A stretch of DNA of 64,000 nucleotides, from positions 1 through 64,000 of the forward strand of contig JAFTIQ010000003.1 in NCBI GenBank assembly GCA_017456805.1. Direction: 5' to 3'. Shown here piece after piece: positions 17,452 to 25,443 of this stretch. The position numbers and the translations under genes were made by a program. A model generated the notes under the pieces. The model did no database searches. It had not been told where the DNA came from and was given only the letters and a program-made list of their open reading frames with translations. Position 1 is the stretch's first letter. Every line of letters begins with the position of its first letter. The DNA is from Lentisphaeria bacterium (GTDB taxonomy: Bacteria; Verrucomicrobiota; Lentisphaeria; Victivallales; UBA1829).

Positions 17452-17952
17452 ATGAAATTGCACGAACTCACAGCTACTCCCGGTTCCAGAAAGAGCCGTC
17501 AGAGAGTCGGCAGAGGTGATGGTTCCGGTTGGGGTGGAACCGCTGGACGCGGTCACAAAGGACAGCGTTCCCGTTCCGGCGCAGCGATCCGTCACCACTT
17601 TGAAGGAGGTCAGACACCTTCTTTCCGCAGAATTCCGAAACGCGGATTCAACAGCGGAATCAAGGAGATCTTCAATGTTGTGAACGTTGAACAGCTTGCC
17701 AAAGCATTCAAGGCTGGCGATGTTGTTGACGAAATGGCGATGAGAATGTCTGCTTTGATCGGCAAGCGCAAAGCTCCGGTTAAAATTCTTGGCAACGGCG
17801 AAATCAATGTTGCTCTGAAAGTAAAAGCGAATTTCTTCTCCGCAACAGCCAAAGCTAAAATTGAGGCTGCCGGTGGATCTGTTGAAGAAGTGTGTTGCTG
17901 CTGCTGCTGCGATTGCGGCTGCGAAGATGCTTCTGCAGATCAGAAGGACTGA
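17452..17952 (+). CDS. rplO: Ribosomal protein L15 with a cysteine-rich C-terminal tail
   Basis: The body is a normal L15 (50S assembly and 23S binding): MKLHELTATPGSRKSRQRVG, the Gly-rich GWGGTAGRGHKGQRSRSG and FEGGQTPSFRRIPKRGF. The family usually ends soon after the AAGG. stretch (IEAAGGSVEEV here, about residue 148). This protein continues with six consecutive Cys, then DCGC and an acidic end, encoded by a run of TGC codons at about 17894-17927. The tail gives eight Cys in ten residues and could bind metal, but it could also be a repeat-expansion product. AAGGAG supports the start. Confidence 0.95.
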   Translation: MKLHELTATPGSRKSRQRVGRGDGSGWGGTAGRGHKGQRSRSGAAIRHHFEGGQTPSFRRIPKRGFNSGIKEIFNVVNVEQLAKAFKAGDVVDEMAMRMSALIGKRKAPVKILGNGEINVALKVKANFFSATAKAKIEAAGGSVEEVCCCCCCDCGCEDASADQKD

Positions 17953-17986
17953 TTTGAATTTCCCAGGAAATTCACAATATCACGCA

Positions 17987-18039
17987 GGCAGCCGCATGGG
18001 TAAATTCCCCGTGCGGCTGTCCTGTTGAAATCTCAACAG
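17987..18039 (+). promoter_or_regulatory. Two successive RNA hairpins between rplO and secY
   Basis: The first hairpin pairs GGCAGCCGCATGGG (17987-18000) with CCCCGTGCGGCTGTCC (18007-18022) with few mismatches. The second pairs CTGTTGA (18022-18028) with TCAACAG (18033-18039) perfectly and is followed by CGTTTTAAT. Together they fit an attenuator or partial terminator, or a processing site, that would lower secY relative to the ribosomal genes. Confidence 0.55.
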
Positions 18040-18071
18040 CGTTTTAATACGCCGGACTGGGGATAAAAAAG

Positions 18072-19442
18072 ATGTTTTCTGCTTTTGTCAACGCATTTAA
18101 AATCAAAGAACTTCGTGACCGTATTCTTTTTACGGCCGGGCTGATTGTGCTTTGCCGCGTTGCGGCAAACATCCCTTGCCCCGGAATTGATACGGCAAAT
18201 CTTCAATATTATTTTGATACAACGATGACGGCTGAATCTGCCGGCGGACAGTTCATGGGAATGTTGGATCTGTTCAGCGGCGGAGCTCTTCAGCAGTTTG
18301 CTATCGGTGCTCTCGGTATCATGCCGTATATCTCAGCATCCATTATCATGCAGTTGCTGACACCTGTTGTTCCCTCTCTTGAAAAACTTCAGAGAGAAGG
18401 TGAAGTCGGGCGCAATAAGATCAATCAGTACACCAGATATCTTACGATCATCATCTGTATTGTTCAGGGAGCTATGGCAGCTGTTGCAATGGCGAACCCT
18501 TCCAATCTCGGACTTCCCTCTCCGGAAGCGGGACGCGATCTGGTTGCCAATCCCGGCACAGGTTTCGTTCTGATGTCCGTCTGTGTTCTGACTGCCGGAA
18601 CCATGATTCTTGTCTGGTTCGGAGAACGGATCACTGAAAAAGGTCTCGGAAACGGGGTTTCCATTATCATTACGATCAACATTATCGAACGGCTTCCGCA
18701 ATCTATCATGAGCCTGTACGAAATGTTGGTTTCCGGAGTCGCCGGAAGCAATAAATTCTCCTATGTCCATGTGCTTCTGCTTTTGATCGTTTTTGCAGTT
18801 GTTACTGCTGCAACTGTGATGCTGACACAGGGACAGCGCCGGATTCCCATTCAGATGGCACGTTCCATCATGGGCGGCGGACAGGGACAGAGAAGTACCT
18901 ATATTCCGTTAAAGGTCAACTTTGCCGGTGTTATGCCTATCATTTTCGCCGGTGCAATTCTGATCTTCCCGGGAGCAATTCTCCGGGCAGTTCCCTCTGA
19001 AACTTGCCAGAGATTGTCGGTTTATTTCAATCATGACACCTATACCTACATGATTTGCTATGGTGTTCTGATTATGATCTTCTCCTACTTCTGGGTTGCG
19101 AATATGTTCAATCCGCTTCAGGTTTCTGACAATCTGAAGAAGGAAGGAGCATACATTCCCGGGATCCGTCCCGGAGCTCCCACTTCTGAGTTTCTGGATT
19201 ATTCCATGACTCGCGTAACATTTGCCGGTGCGGTTTTTCTGACGGCTCTTGCGGTGTTCCCGATGCTTCTTTACAAATGGTTCCAGATTCCTTATGATGT
19301 TGCCTCTTTCTTCGGAGGAACAAGCTTGCTGATTATCGTCGGTGTGACCATCGACACGCTCAGTCAGCTGGAATCTTTCCTGGTAATGAAGAATTATGAC
19401 GGATTCCTCAAGCGTGGACGTCTCAAAGGACGCAGAGGTTAA
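18072..19442 (+). CDS. secY: Preprotein translocase subunit SecY
   Basis: SecY is the channel of the Sec translocon in the inner membrane. The 456-residue protein has about ten membrane helices, the plug-region text NIPCPGIDTANLQYYF, FAIGALGIMPYISASIIMQLL, YTRYLTI, and the cytoplasmic loops ITEKGLGNGVSIII and RRIPIQMA. The C terminus ends FLKRGRLKGRRG. It closes the ribosomal run: a terminator follows 12 bp later, so map, infA, rpmJ and the rpsM-rplQ genes are not downstream. Confidence 0.97.
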   Translation: MFSAFVNAFKIKELRDRILFTAGLIVLCRVAANIPCPGIDTANLQYYFDTTMTAESAGGQFMGMLDLFSGGALQQFAIGALGIMPYISASIIMQLLTPVVPSLEKLQREGEVGRNKINQYTRYLTIIICIVQGAMAAVAMANPSNLGLPSPEAGRDLVANPGTGFVLMSVCVLTAGTMILVWFGERITEKGLGNGVSIIITINIIERLPQSIMSLYEMLVSGVAGSNKFSYVHVLLLLIVFAVVTAATVMLTQGQRRIPIQMARSIMGGGQGQRSTYIPLKVNFAGVMPIIFAGAILIFPGAILRAVPSETCQRLSVYFNHDTYTYMICYGVLIMIFSYFWVANMFNPLQVSDNLKKEGAYIPGIRPGAPTSEFLDYSMTRVTFAGAVFLTALAVFPMLLYKWFQIPYDVASFFGGTSLLIIVGVTIDTLSQLESFLVMKNYDGFLKRGRLKGRRG

Positions 19443-19453
19443 GATCTGTTGCC

Positions 19454-19483
19454 AAAGGACGGTGTAAAAGCCGTCCTTTTTTT
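19454..19483 (+). terminator. Rho-independent terminator after secY
   Basis: AAAGGACGG (19454-19462) pairs perfectly with CCGTCCTTT (19471-19479), and the T run reaches 19483. It ends the rplV-secY operon 10 bp before the next start codon. Confidence 0.92.
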
Positions 19484-19493
19484 ATGGAGATTG

Positions 19494-20534
19494 ATGATGA
19501 ATAACTGTTTTTACCTGGTCGGAAAATCTTCCTGCCCCCGCGGCGGGATTTATCAATATCGAGAGAAGGATGGAGGGCTGGAAGAGCTTTCTTTTGCGCC
19601 CTTGACCGGCTGCAACTGGATCTCTCCTTCTCCCGATGGAAAGTATATGTATGCCACCTGCGGCAACGGGGAGGAAACTCCCGGCTGTGCTGCGTTCCGG
19701 ATCAATGATGACGGAAGTCTGGCTTTTCTTAATCAGCTTTCCAGTGAGGGAAAGGCCCCCTGTTATACGGTTGTTTCCGCTGATGGAAAATTTTTTTACT
19801 GCGCCAACTATCTTTCCGGGAGTGTAACGGAATTCCGTCTTGCGGACGATGGTTCCATTGCAGAGCGGGCACAAGTGATCACGCATACAGGAAAAGGTCC
19901 TAATCAGCCCCGTCAGGATGGACCTCATACGCATTTTGCGGAATTTACACCCGATGGAAAATTTCTGATCGTGATTGATCTTGGAATTGATGCGGTCAAG
20001 CTTTATCCCTGGAGTGAAACGGGGATTGATGCGGCGGGCGTCCGCACGTTTTCTGTACCTGCGGGATGCGGTCCCAGACATCTTGTTTTCAACAATGCCG
20101 GAACGATTGCTTATCTTGTTACGGAGCTTGGGAATACTGTTTTGACCCTTTCCTATGATGGGAACGGCAATTTTGCTTTGCTGAATGAAGTTTCCACGCT
20201 GCCGGAGCATTATTCCGGAGCGACCAAAGCTGCGGCGATCCGTCTTTCACCGGATGAGCGGTATCTTTATGTGTCCAACCGTGGGTATGATTCGATTGCC
20301 TGTTATGAGCTGGATCCGGAGACAAAATTCCCTGTTTGGAAGGGGCTTGCCGCTTCCGGCGGAGATGGTCCGCGGGATATCAATTATTTGCCCGGATATC
20401 AGAAGTTTGCCGCGGCAAATGAGTTTTCCGATGTGGTTGTTTTCTATGATGTGAAAGCAGAAAACGGAATGCTTTATCCCGATGGAAACATGGTTCGGAT
20501 CCCCGGCCCTCTTGCGATTTTCCGGAGCAAATGA
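19494..20534 (+). CDS. Lactonase-family seven-bladed beta-propeller (6-phosphogluconolactonase-like)
   Basis: The protein of about 346 residues has the repeated blade pattern of the Pgl/YbhE lactonase family: SPDGKYMYATCGN, SADGKFFYCANYLSGSV, FTPDGKFLIVIDLG, GCGPRHLVFNNAGTIAYLV, LSPDERYLYVSNRG and GDGPRDI. No signal peptide is seen, so it is probably cytoplasmic, hydrolysing a sugar lactone. Two ATGs (19494, 19497) follow GGAG at 19486-19489; the second has the better spacing. The frame is open further upstream through the terminator, which argues against an earlier start. It adjoins a GNAT gene directly. Confidence 0.8.
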   Translation: MMNNCFYLVGKSSCPRGGIYQYREKDGGLEELSFAPLTGCNWISPSPDGKYMYATCGNGEETPGCAAFRINDDGSLAFLNQLSSEGKAPCYTVVSADGKFFYCANYLSGSVTEFRLADDGSIAERAQVITHTGKGPNQPRQDGPHTHFAEFTPDGKFLIVIDLGIDAVKLYPWSETGIDAAGVRTFSVPAGCGPRHLVFNNAGTIAYLVTELGNTVLTLSYDGNGNFALLNEVSTLPEHYSGATKAAAIRLSPDERYLYVSNRGYDSIACYELDPETKFPVWKGLAASGGDGPRDINYLPGYQKFAAANEFSDVVVFYDVKAENGMLYPDGNMVRIPGPLAIFRSK

Positions 20535-21038
20535 ATGGAACAGTTCGTAATGCTTCAAAGTCCGGAGGATTTATTCCGGGTTCGGGCGATCGCTGATGAT
20601 ATCTGGCCGAAGACGTTCCGGGAGATTTTGTCCCCGGAACAAATCGTTTACATGATGAAAATGATGTATTCTCCGGAAGTGATGGCGCGGGAACTTGCGG
20701 AAGGCTATTCCTTTGAATTGCTTGTCATTGACGGCAAAGATGCGGGGTATATGGTTTATGCACCCTATGAAGAACCCGGGATGATGAAACTGCACAAGCT
20801 TTATCTTCTGGAAGAATATCAGGGAAAAGGCTTCGGACAGAAGATGCTGCGTCATGTGGCAGAAAGAGCAGAAGAACGCGGGTTTACCTCGGTGATTCTT
20901 GCTGTAAACAAGCAGAATATCAAAGCTCAGAAGGCGTATGAACGCTTTGGATTTGAGCATTATAAATCCGTTCAGATTGATATCGGGAACGGTTTTATTA
21001 TGGATGATTACTGGCTGAGATATGCTATGAAAGAATGA
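20535..21038 (+). CDS. GNAT family N-acetyltransferase
   Basis: This is a 167-residue GNAT protein. MMKLHKLYLLEEYQGKGFGQ gives strand beta4 and the acetyl-CoA loop (QGKGFG, about residues 96-101), and VILAVNKQNIKAQKAYERFGFE is the usual C-terminal motif. It resembles diamine- or small-molecule-acetylating members (PaiA-like), but the substrate is not evident. It starts directly after the lactonase stop, so the two are probably one transcript. Confidence 0.8.
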   Translation: MEQFVMLQSPEDLFRVRAIADDIWPKTFREILSPEQIVYMMKMMYSPEVMARELAEGYSFELLVIDGKDAGYMVYAPYEEPGMMKLHKLYLLEEYQGKGFGQKMLRHVAERAEERGFTSVILAVNKQNIKAQKAYERFGFEHYKSVQIDIGNGFIMDDYWLRYAMKE

Positions 21039-21456
21039 AGACTGCAGTTTCTCCTTATAGATAGAAGCCGCATTAGCCGGAGAGACAGAGAATCGTTTTT
21101 TATCTTAGTGATCGGGGCACAAGCTGAGGATTGGCTGGGGATGAACGGAGAGTACGGAGAGTACGGAGTTTTCGCCTGGGTGCACGATGAAAAGCCCTTT
21201 CGATAAAACCTGTCTCAGCCCGCTTTCGCCCAGAACTCGGGTTCTCTGAAAAAAGGAAATACCTCCGTAATTCTCCGCAACCATCTATAAAAAACTCCCA
21301 TGCAAAACCGGGGTGGGGGAAAAAAGATAAAATAAAGCTTATTTTATTTGTAATCATACTTGTAAAACCCCCTTTTTTATGCTATTTTACCCGATAAATT
21401 CATAACAATAATTTCAGACATGGATTGAAAAAAATTCAAGGGAAGGAGTTCAGGAA
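21039..21456. other. 418-bp intergenic region before the aldolase operon
   Basis: No convincing gene is present. A 9-bp unit (ACGGAGAGT) is repeated two and a half times at 21145-21168. An A+T-rich palindrome lies at 21327-21347. TTGTAA (21360-21365) followed after 17 bp by TATTTT (21383-21388) is a plausible promoter for the downstream operon. Confidence 0.5.
21327..21347. promoter_or_regulatory. Palindromic operator-like site upstream of the aldolase operon
   Basis: ATAAAATAA and TTATTTTAT are perfect inverted 9-bp arms around AGC. The site ends 12 bp before a possible -35 box at 21360. Position and symmetry suggest a regulator site; chance symmetry in A+T-rich DNA is the alternative. Confidence 0.4.
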
Positions 21457-23340
21457 ATGTCATTGGAAAAAATCGCAGAAATCTCCCGCAAGATGGGAGC
21501 AAATCCGGAATACGTTCTTGCAGGCGGCGGTAATACCTCCTGGAAAAAAGACGGTGTTCTTTATGTGAAACCCAGCGGGAAAATGCTTGCAGATATGCAG
21601 CCGGAAGATTTCGTTCAGATGGATATCGCTATGCTGAAAAGATCTCTTGACGACTGCGCAAAAGCTCCCGCAGCAATGCAGGAAGATCTGGTCAACCGCT
21701 ACGCTGTTTTCTCTGTTATCGACAACAGTGGAAAAACTCCCTCCGTGGAAGCGATCCTTCATGCTCTCTTCGATGCATCTTATGTTGTTCACCTGCATCC
21801 TACCCTTGTCAATGCTATGTCCTGCGGAAAGAATGGAAAAGAAATTTGCGCAGAACTGTTCCCCGAAGCGCTCTGGCTGGGCCCTGTCAATCCCGGTTTG
21901 ACTCTGGCACTTGCTTCCGTGGAAGCCTTTGCGGAATACTCTGCAAAATACGGAAAACAGCCCCAGGTCATGTTTATGCAGAATCATGGTGTTTTCGTTG
22001 CAGGCGAAGATGTTGCAGAGATCGAAGCGATCTATGAAGCAATGAAGCAGAAATTGGCAGATTACTGCAAGGCAAAAGGTGCAGAAGTTCCTGCAGGAAC
22101 CGCTCCCGATGCTGATTTCATCCGTGAAAATGCACCTCTGCTCCGCGGACTTTGCGCTGTTGACGGCGTGCCCGCAGCAGTCGGAGCAATGAACCTTTAT
22201 GATATGGCTGATGGTCCCTTTACTCCCGACCATTTGGTTTATGCCGGATCCTATCCCCTTATCACCGATGTGATCAACAAGGAAGTGGTGGAAGCCTACC
22301 GCGCAAAATACGGATTTTATCCCAAAGCTGTGATCGTTCCCGGCAAGGCAATGTTTGCTGTCGGCAAGAACGTTCCTGTGATGCGTGCTGCCAAAGATCT
22401 GCTTGCGGATGCAGCAGCTGTCAATGCGCTTGCCAAAGCCTTCGGCGGAGCTGCAGTTATGCCTGATCCCATGCGGATCTTCATTGAAAACTGGGGTGCC
22501 GAAGCAAAGCGCAGAAAACAGATGGATTCTGCCGGAGTTCTCTGCGGAAAGATCGCTCTTGTCACCGGTGGTGCTCAGGGATTCGGTTTCGGGATTGCAG
22601 AAGAACTGGTGAAAGCCGGTGCTCATGTTGTGATTGCAGACTTGAATCTGGAAGGTGCAAAAGCCGCTGCTGCCAAGTTCGGAAAGAATGCATCTGCGGT
22701 TTCTGTTGATGTTTCCAGCGAAGATTCTGTCGCAGCGATGGCTGATGAAGTCATTCGCGAGGTTGGCGGACTTGATTTGTTCGTTTCCAACGCCGGTGTT
22801 CTGAAGGCAGGACCCACACCCACCTTTGAAAAGAAAGCATGGGATTTCGTCACCGCGGTCAACTACACAGGATATTTCCTTTGTGTCAAGCACTTTACAC
22901 CGATGATGGCGATCCAGAACAAGGCATCCGGCATCTGGACGGACTTTGTTCAGGTGAACAGCAAGAGCGGTTTGGTCGGCTCCAACAAGAACGCTGCTTA
23001 TGCTGCGGGTAAGTTCGGAACGATCGGTATGACACAAAGCTTTGCATTGGAACTGGTTGCGAACAATATCAAAGTCAACAGTGTTTGTCCCGGAAACTTC
23101 TATGACGGTCCGCTGTGGTCCGATCCGGAACGCGGCTTGTTCAAACAGTATCTTGATGCCGGAAAGGTTCCCGGAGCGAAGACGATTGCTGATGTGAAAG
23201 CATTCTATCTTTCCAAGTCTCCGATCCAGCGCGGCTGCTTCCCTGCTGACGTTGCAAAAGCGATCATCTACTGTGTCTCCCAGCAGTTTGAAACCGGACA
23301 GGCAATTCCTGTCACCGGCGGACAGGTCATGTTGAGCTGA
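21457..23340 (+). CDS. Bifunctional class II aldolase / short-chain dehydrogenase
   Basis: The 627-residue protein is a natural fusion. The N-terminal half (about 1-340) is a class II aldolase domain with AGGGNTSWKKDG and metal-type VVHLHPTLVNA. The C-terminal half (about 360-627) is a short-chain dehydrogenase with the TGGAQGFGFG cofactor loop near 369 and catalytic Y515 and K519 in AYAAGK. This layout is known from rhamnulose-1-phosphate aldolase/lactaldehyde dehydrogenase proteins (RhaEW-like), although this one is somewhat shorter. It would split a sugar phosphate such as L-rhamnulose-1-phosphate and oxidise or reduce the aldehyde. AAGGAG precedes the start. Rhamnose use fits the GH106-like gene elsewhere in the window, but exact specificity is uncertain. 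Confidence 0.82.
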   Translation: MSLEKIAEISRKMGANPEYVLAGGGNTSWKKDGVLYVKPSGKMLADMQPEDFVQMDIAMLKRSLDDCAKAPAAMQEDLVNRYAVFSVIDNSGKTPSVEAILHALFDASYVVHLHPTLVNAMSCGKNGKEICAELFPEALWLGPVNPGLTLALASVEAFAEYSAKYGKQPQVMFMQNHGVFVAGEDVAEIEAIYEAMKQKLADYCKAKGAEVPAGTAPDADFIRENAPLLRGLCAVDGVPAAVGAMNLYDMADGPFTPDHLVYAGSYPLITDVINKEVVEAYRAKYGFYPKAVIVPGKAMFAVGKNVPVMRAAKDLLADAAAVNALAKAFGGAAVMPDPMRIFIENWGAEAKRRKQMDSAGVLCGKIALVTGGAQGFGFGIAEELVKAGAHVVIADLNLEGAKAAAAKFGKNASAVSVDVSSEDSVAAMADEVIREVGGLDLFVSNAGVLKAGPTPTFEKKAWDFVTAVNYTGYFLCVKHFTPMMAIQNKASGIWTDFVQVNSKSGLVGSNKNAAYAAGKFGTIGMTQSFALELVANNIKVNSVCPGNFYDGPLWSDPERGLFKQYLDAGKVPGAKTIADVKAFYLSKSPIQRGCFPADVAKAIIYCVSQQFETGQAIPVTGGQVMLS

Positions 23341-23362
23341 TCAAAAGAAAGGAGTAATCATC

Positions 23363-24547
23363 ATGGACGAAAAAATTCAGACAATTATCAATACTTTGTT
23401 GACCGCCAATGAACCTGCGGGATTGGATTCTTTTGATCTTTCCACCCGTATGGAAGCGTTGGGCAAATATATGGTGCAGCTTGGCTGCGCCTTCCCTGAC
23501 AGCCCCACAAAGCATAACATGCATGGTCACACCTTCTTTTCTTTCAACTGTCTCGGCTGGTCTCCCACCCACTATGCACTTGCATCCAAGCTGCTGGGAT
23601 TCCGTTATACCGGAATGGTTGATTTTGATGTTCTTGACGGTGTGGACGAATTCCGTTATGCCTGCAAACTGCTTGGGATCCAGGGGATTTGCGGGATGGA
23701 AACCCGTGTTTACATTCCCGAAATGGCGGATGTTGAGATCAACTCTCCCGGCGAACCCGGAATTGCCTATCATCTGGGCGTGGGCTTCCAGTCCGGAAAA
23801 GTTCCTGCCTGTGCGGAACAGTTTGCCAAAGATCTCCGGGAACGCTCCCGTGTCAGAACCCGTACGGTCATGGAACGGGTAAATGCTGCAATTCCTGAAG
23901 TTGCAGTGGATTATGACAAAGAACTGGCGGCGTTGACACCTGCCGGAAATCCCACCGAACGTCACCTCTGTCATGCTTATCTTCTGAAGGGCAATGAAGT
24001 TTTCGGTTCCAAGGAAAAAGCTATGGCATACTGGACAAAAGCTCTGAAGATGGACGATGCAAAGGCTGCGAAAGCAGCGGCATCCGATGTTGCATTGGAA
24101 GCGAATATCCGTTCTTCTCTGATGAAGAGCGGCGGTCCCGGCTACATCAAGCCTGATGCCTCCAGCTTCCCCTCTCTGGAAGATATGAACGCCTTCACCA
24201 AAGCATGCGGCGGGATCCCCTGTCTTGCATGGCTGAACGGCATGTCCGGCGGAGAAGCCGATGCAGTCAAACTGCTGGAATTCCATGCCTCCAAGGGCGC
24301 GGAAGCGATCACGATCATTCCGGACAGAAACTGGAATGTCGGCGATGCGGAAAAGAGTGCGAAACTGGTTGCAAAGCTGGATGAAGTTGTGAAAGCCGCA
24401 GCCAAGATCGGTATGCCGATCCTTGCCGGTACAGAATTGAACACTCCCGGACAGAAACTGGTGGATGATTTCAACAAAGATCCTCTGGCGCTCTATCTGG
24501 ACGATTTCCTGCGCGGAGCTGAAAAAGTCTGCCGCCGTTTCGCTTGA
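23363..24547 (+). CDS. PHP-domain-like protein beside the aldolase
   Basis: The 394-residue protein has an N-terminal PHP-like metal phosphoesterase fold: motif I HGHTFFS (H54, H56), motif II region TGMVDFDVLDG and a GMET motif with E113. The usual His of motif II (TDH) is Phe (VDF), so part of the metal site is changed. The rest is predicted soluble with a long Ala/Lys-rich middle. A strong AAAGGAG site and a 22-bp gap place it in the aldolase operon. A role on the same sugar phosphate pathway is inferred. No specific orthologue is recognised. Confidence 0.65.
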   Translation: MDEKIQTIINTLLTANEPAGLDSFDLSTRMEALGKYMVQLGCAFPDSPTKHNMHGHTFFSFNCLGWSPTHYALASKLLGFRYTGMVDFDVLDGVDEFRYACKLLGIQGICGMETRVYIPEMADVEINSPGEPGIAYHLGVGFQSGKVPACAEQFAKDLRERSRVRTRTVMERVNAAIPEVAVDYDKELAALTPAGNPTERHLCHAYLLKGNEVFGSKEKAMAYWTKALKMDDAKAAKAAASDVALEANIRSSLMKSGGPGYIKPDASSFPSLEDMNAFTKACGGIPCLAWLNGMSGGEADAVKLLEFHASKGAEAITIIPDRNWNVGDAEKSAKLVAKLDEVVKAAAKIGMPILAGTELNTPGQKLVDDFNKDPLALYLDDFLRGAEKVCRRFA

Positions 24548-24576
24548 AACCAATTTGAACGAAAGGAAGTGCAATT

Positions 24577-25284
24577 ATGAGTATGATGAATCTGAATGTT
24601 CCGCCGGATAACCACGTCAAGGTTCTGGGCGGACAGGGCTGGGTCGGTCTGATCGACCATCTCGGCTCCGAAGCGACTACTGTGAATGCCGCAAGAGTTT
24701 CTTTCGGAAAACTCAAGACAGAGATGGATGAACGGGATGTCACTCTGCTGAAATATCTGATTGAAAACAAACATACCAGCCCGCTGGAACACATTGTTTT
24801 TACTTTCAGCATCCATTGCCCGCTGTTTGTCCGCGGACAGTGGCACCGTCACCGGACCTGGTCCTACAATGAAATTTCCCGCCGTTATACGGAGATCAAC
24901 ATGGAGTGCTACACCCCTCCCAAGCTCCGGAAACAGGCAGAAAGCAACCGTCAGGCATCCATTGCCGATGATTCTTTTGAAGATGAAGCGCTCCGGAAGA
25001 CCATTGAACAGCATAATCAGGCATCTCTGAAGCTGTATGAAGATCTTCTTGCCTCCGGTGTCTGCCGGGAACAGGCTCGCGGAGTCCTGCCGCAGAATAT
25101 GATGGTGACCTTCTGGGGAACTGTTGATCTCGCAAACCTGCTGCACTTCCTGGAGTTGCGCGACAGTGAACACGCTCAGTGGGAAATCCGCGAATATGCC
25201 CGGGCAATCAAAAAACTCATCAAACCCATTATCCCCAACGTTGCAAAATACTTTGAGGAAAAAGGCGATAACTGGGATGTTTGA
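24577..25284 (+). CDS. thyX: Flavin-dependent thymidylate synthase
   Basis: ThyX methylates dUMP using methylene-folate and FAD/NADPH. The 235-residue protein carries the signature RHRxxSxNExSxRY exactly (R91 to Y104, in WHRHRTWSYNEISRRYTE) and HTSPLEHIVFTF just before it. Length and C-terminal KLIKPIIPN fit the family. An AAAGGAAG site precedes the ATG, and it lies 29 bp after the PHP gene. A terminator follows about 100 bp downstream. Carrying ThyX suggests a ThyA-less organism, which the window cannot confirm. Confidence 0.96.
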   Translation: MSMMNLNVPPDNHVKVLGGQGWVGLIDHLGSEATTVNAARVSFGKLKTEMDERDVTLLKYLIENKHTSPLEHIVFTFSIHCPLFVRGQWHRHRTWSYNEISRRYTEINMECYTPPKLRKQAESNRQASIADDSFEDEALRKTIEQHNQASLKLYEDLLASGVCREQARGVLPQNMMVTFWGTVDLANLLHFLELRDSEHAQWEIREYARAIKKLIKPIIPNVAKYFEEKGDNWDV

Positions 25285-25380
25285 TCCCCGGTCGGATTAT
25301 TTGAGGTGATTTCCAGCTCATCAGCAATCTCTTTTCAACCAAATTTTGCCGGACTTTTGAAATTACCTCTATTTATCAGA

Positions 25381-25417
25381 GAATTCCGGGAAGGCGATCT
25401 TTCCGGAATTCTTTCCT
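25381..25417 (+). terminator. Rho-independent terminator after thyX
   Basis: GAATTCCGGGAAG (25381-25393) pairs with CTTTCCGGAATTC (25399-25411) with a single wobble, followed by TTTCCT. It closes the aldolase-PHP-thyX operon and argues that the next gene starts at 25444 and not earlier. Confidence 0.75.
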
Positions 25418-25443
25418 GTCAGCCCCGATCAGAAAGTACAGAT

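Noticed and set aside
17880..18045. The L15 cysteine tail as a frameshift artefact
   Set aside because: The alternative frame gives a poly-Ala run that continues through the intergenic hairpins to a distant stop, and does not restore a better L15 end.
21100..21357. An 85-codon minus-strand frame in the 418-bp intergenic gap
   Set aside because: It has no ribosome site, no domain, and encodes the short tandem repeat; it is treated as non-coding.
21460..23037. A 525-codon minus-strand frame over the aldolase/dehydrogenase
   Set aside because: It lies entirely opposite a well-supported gene and shows no motif of its own.
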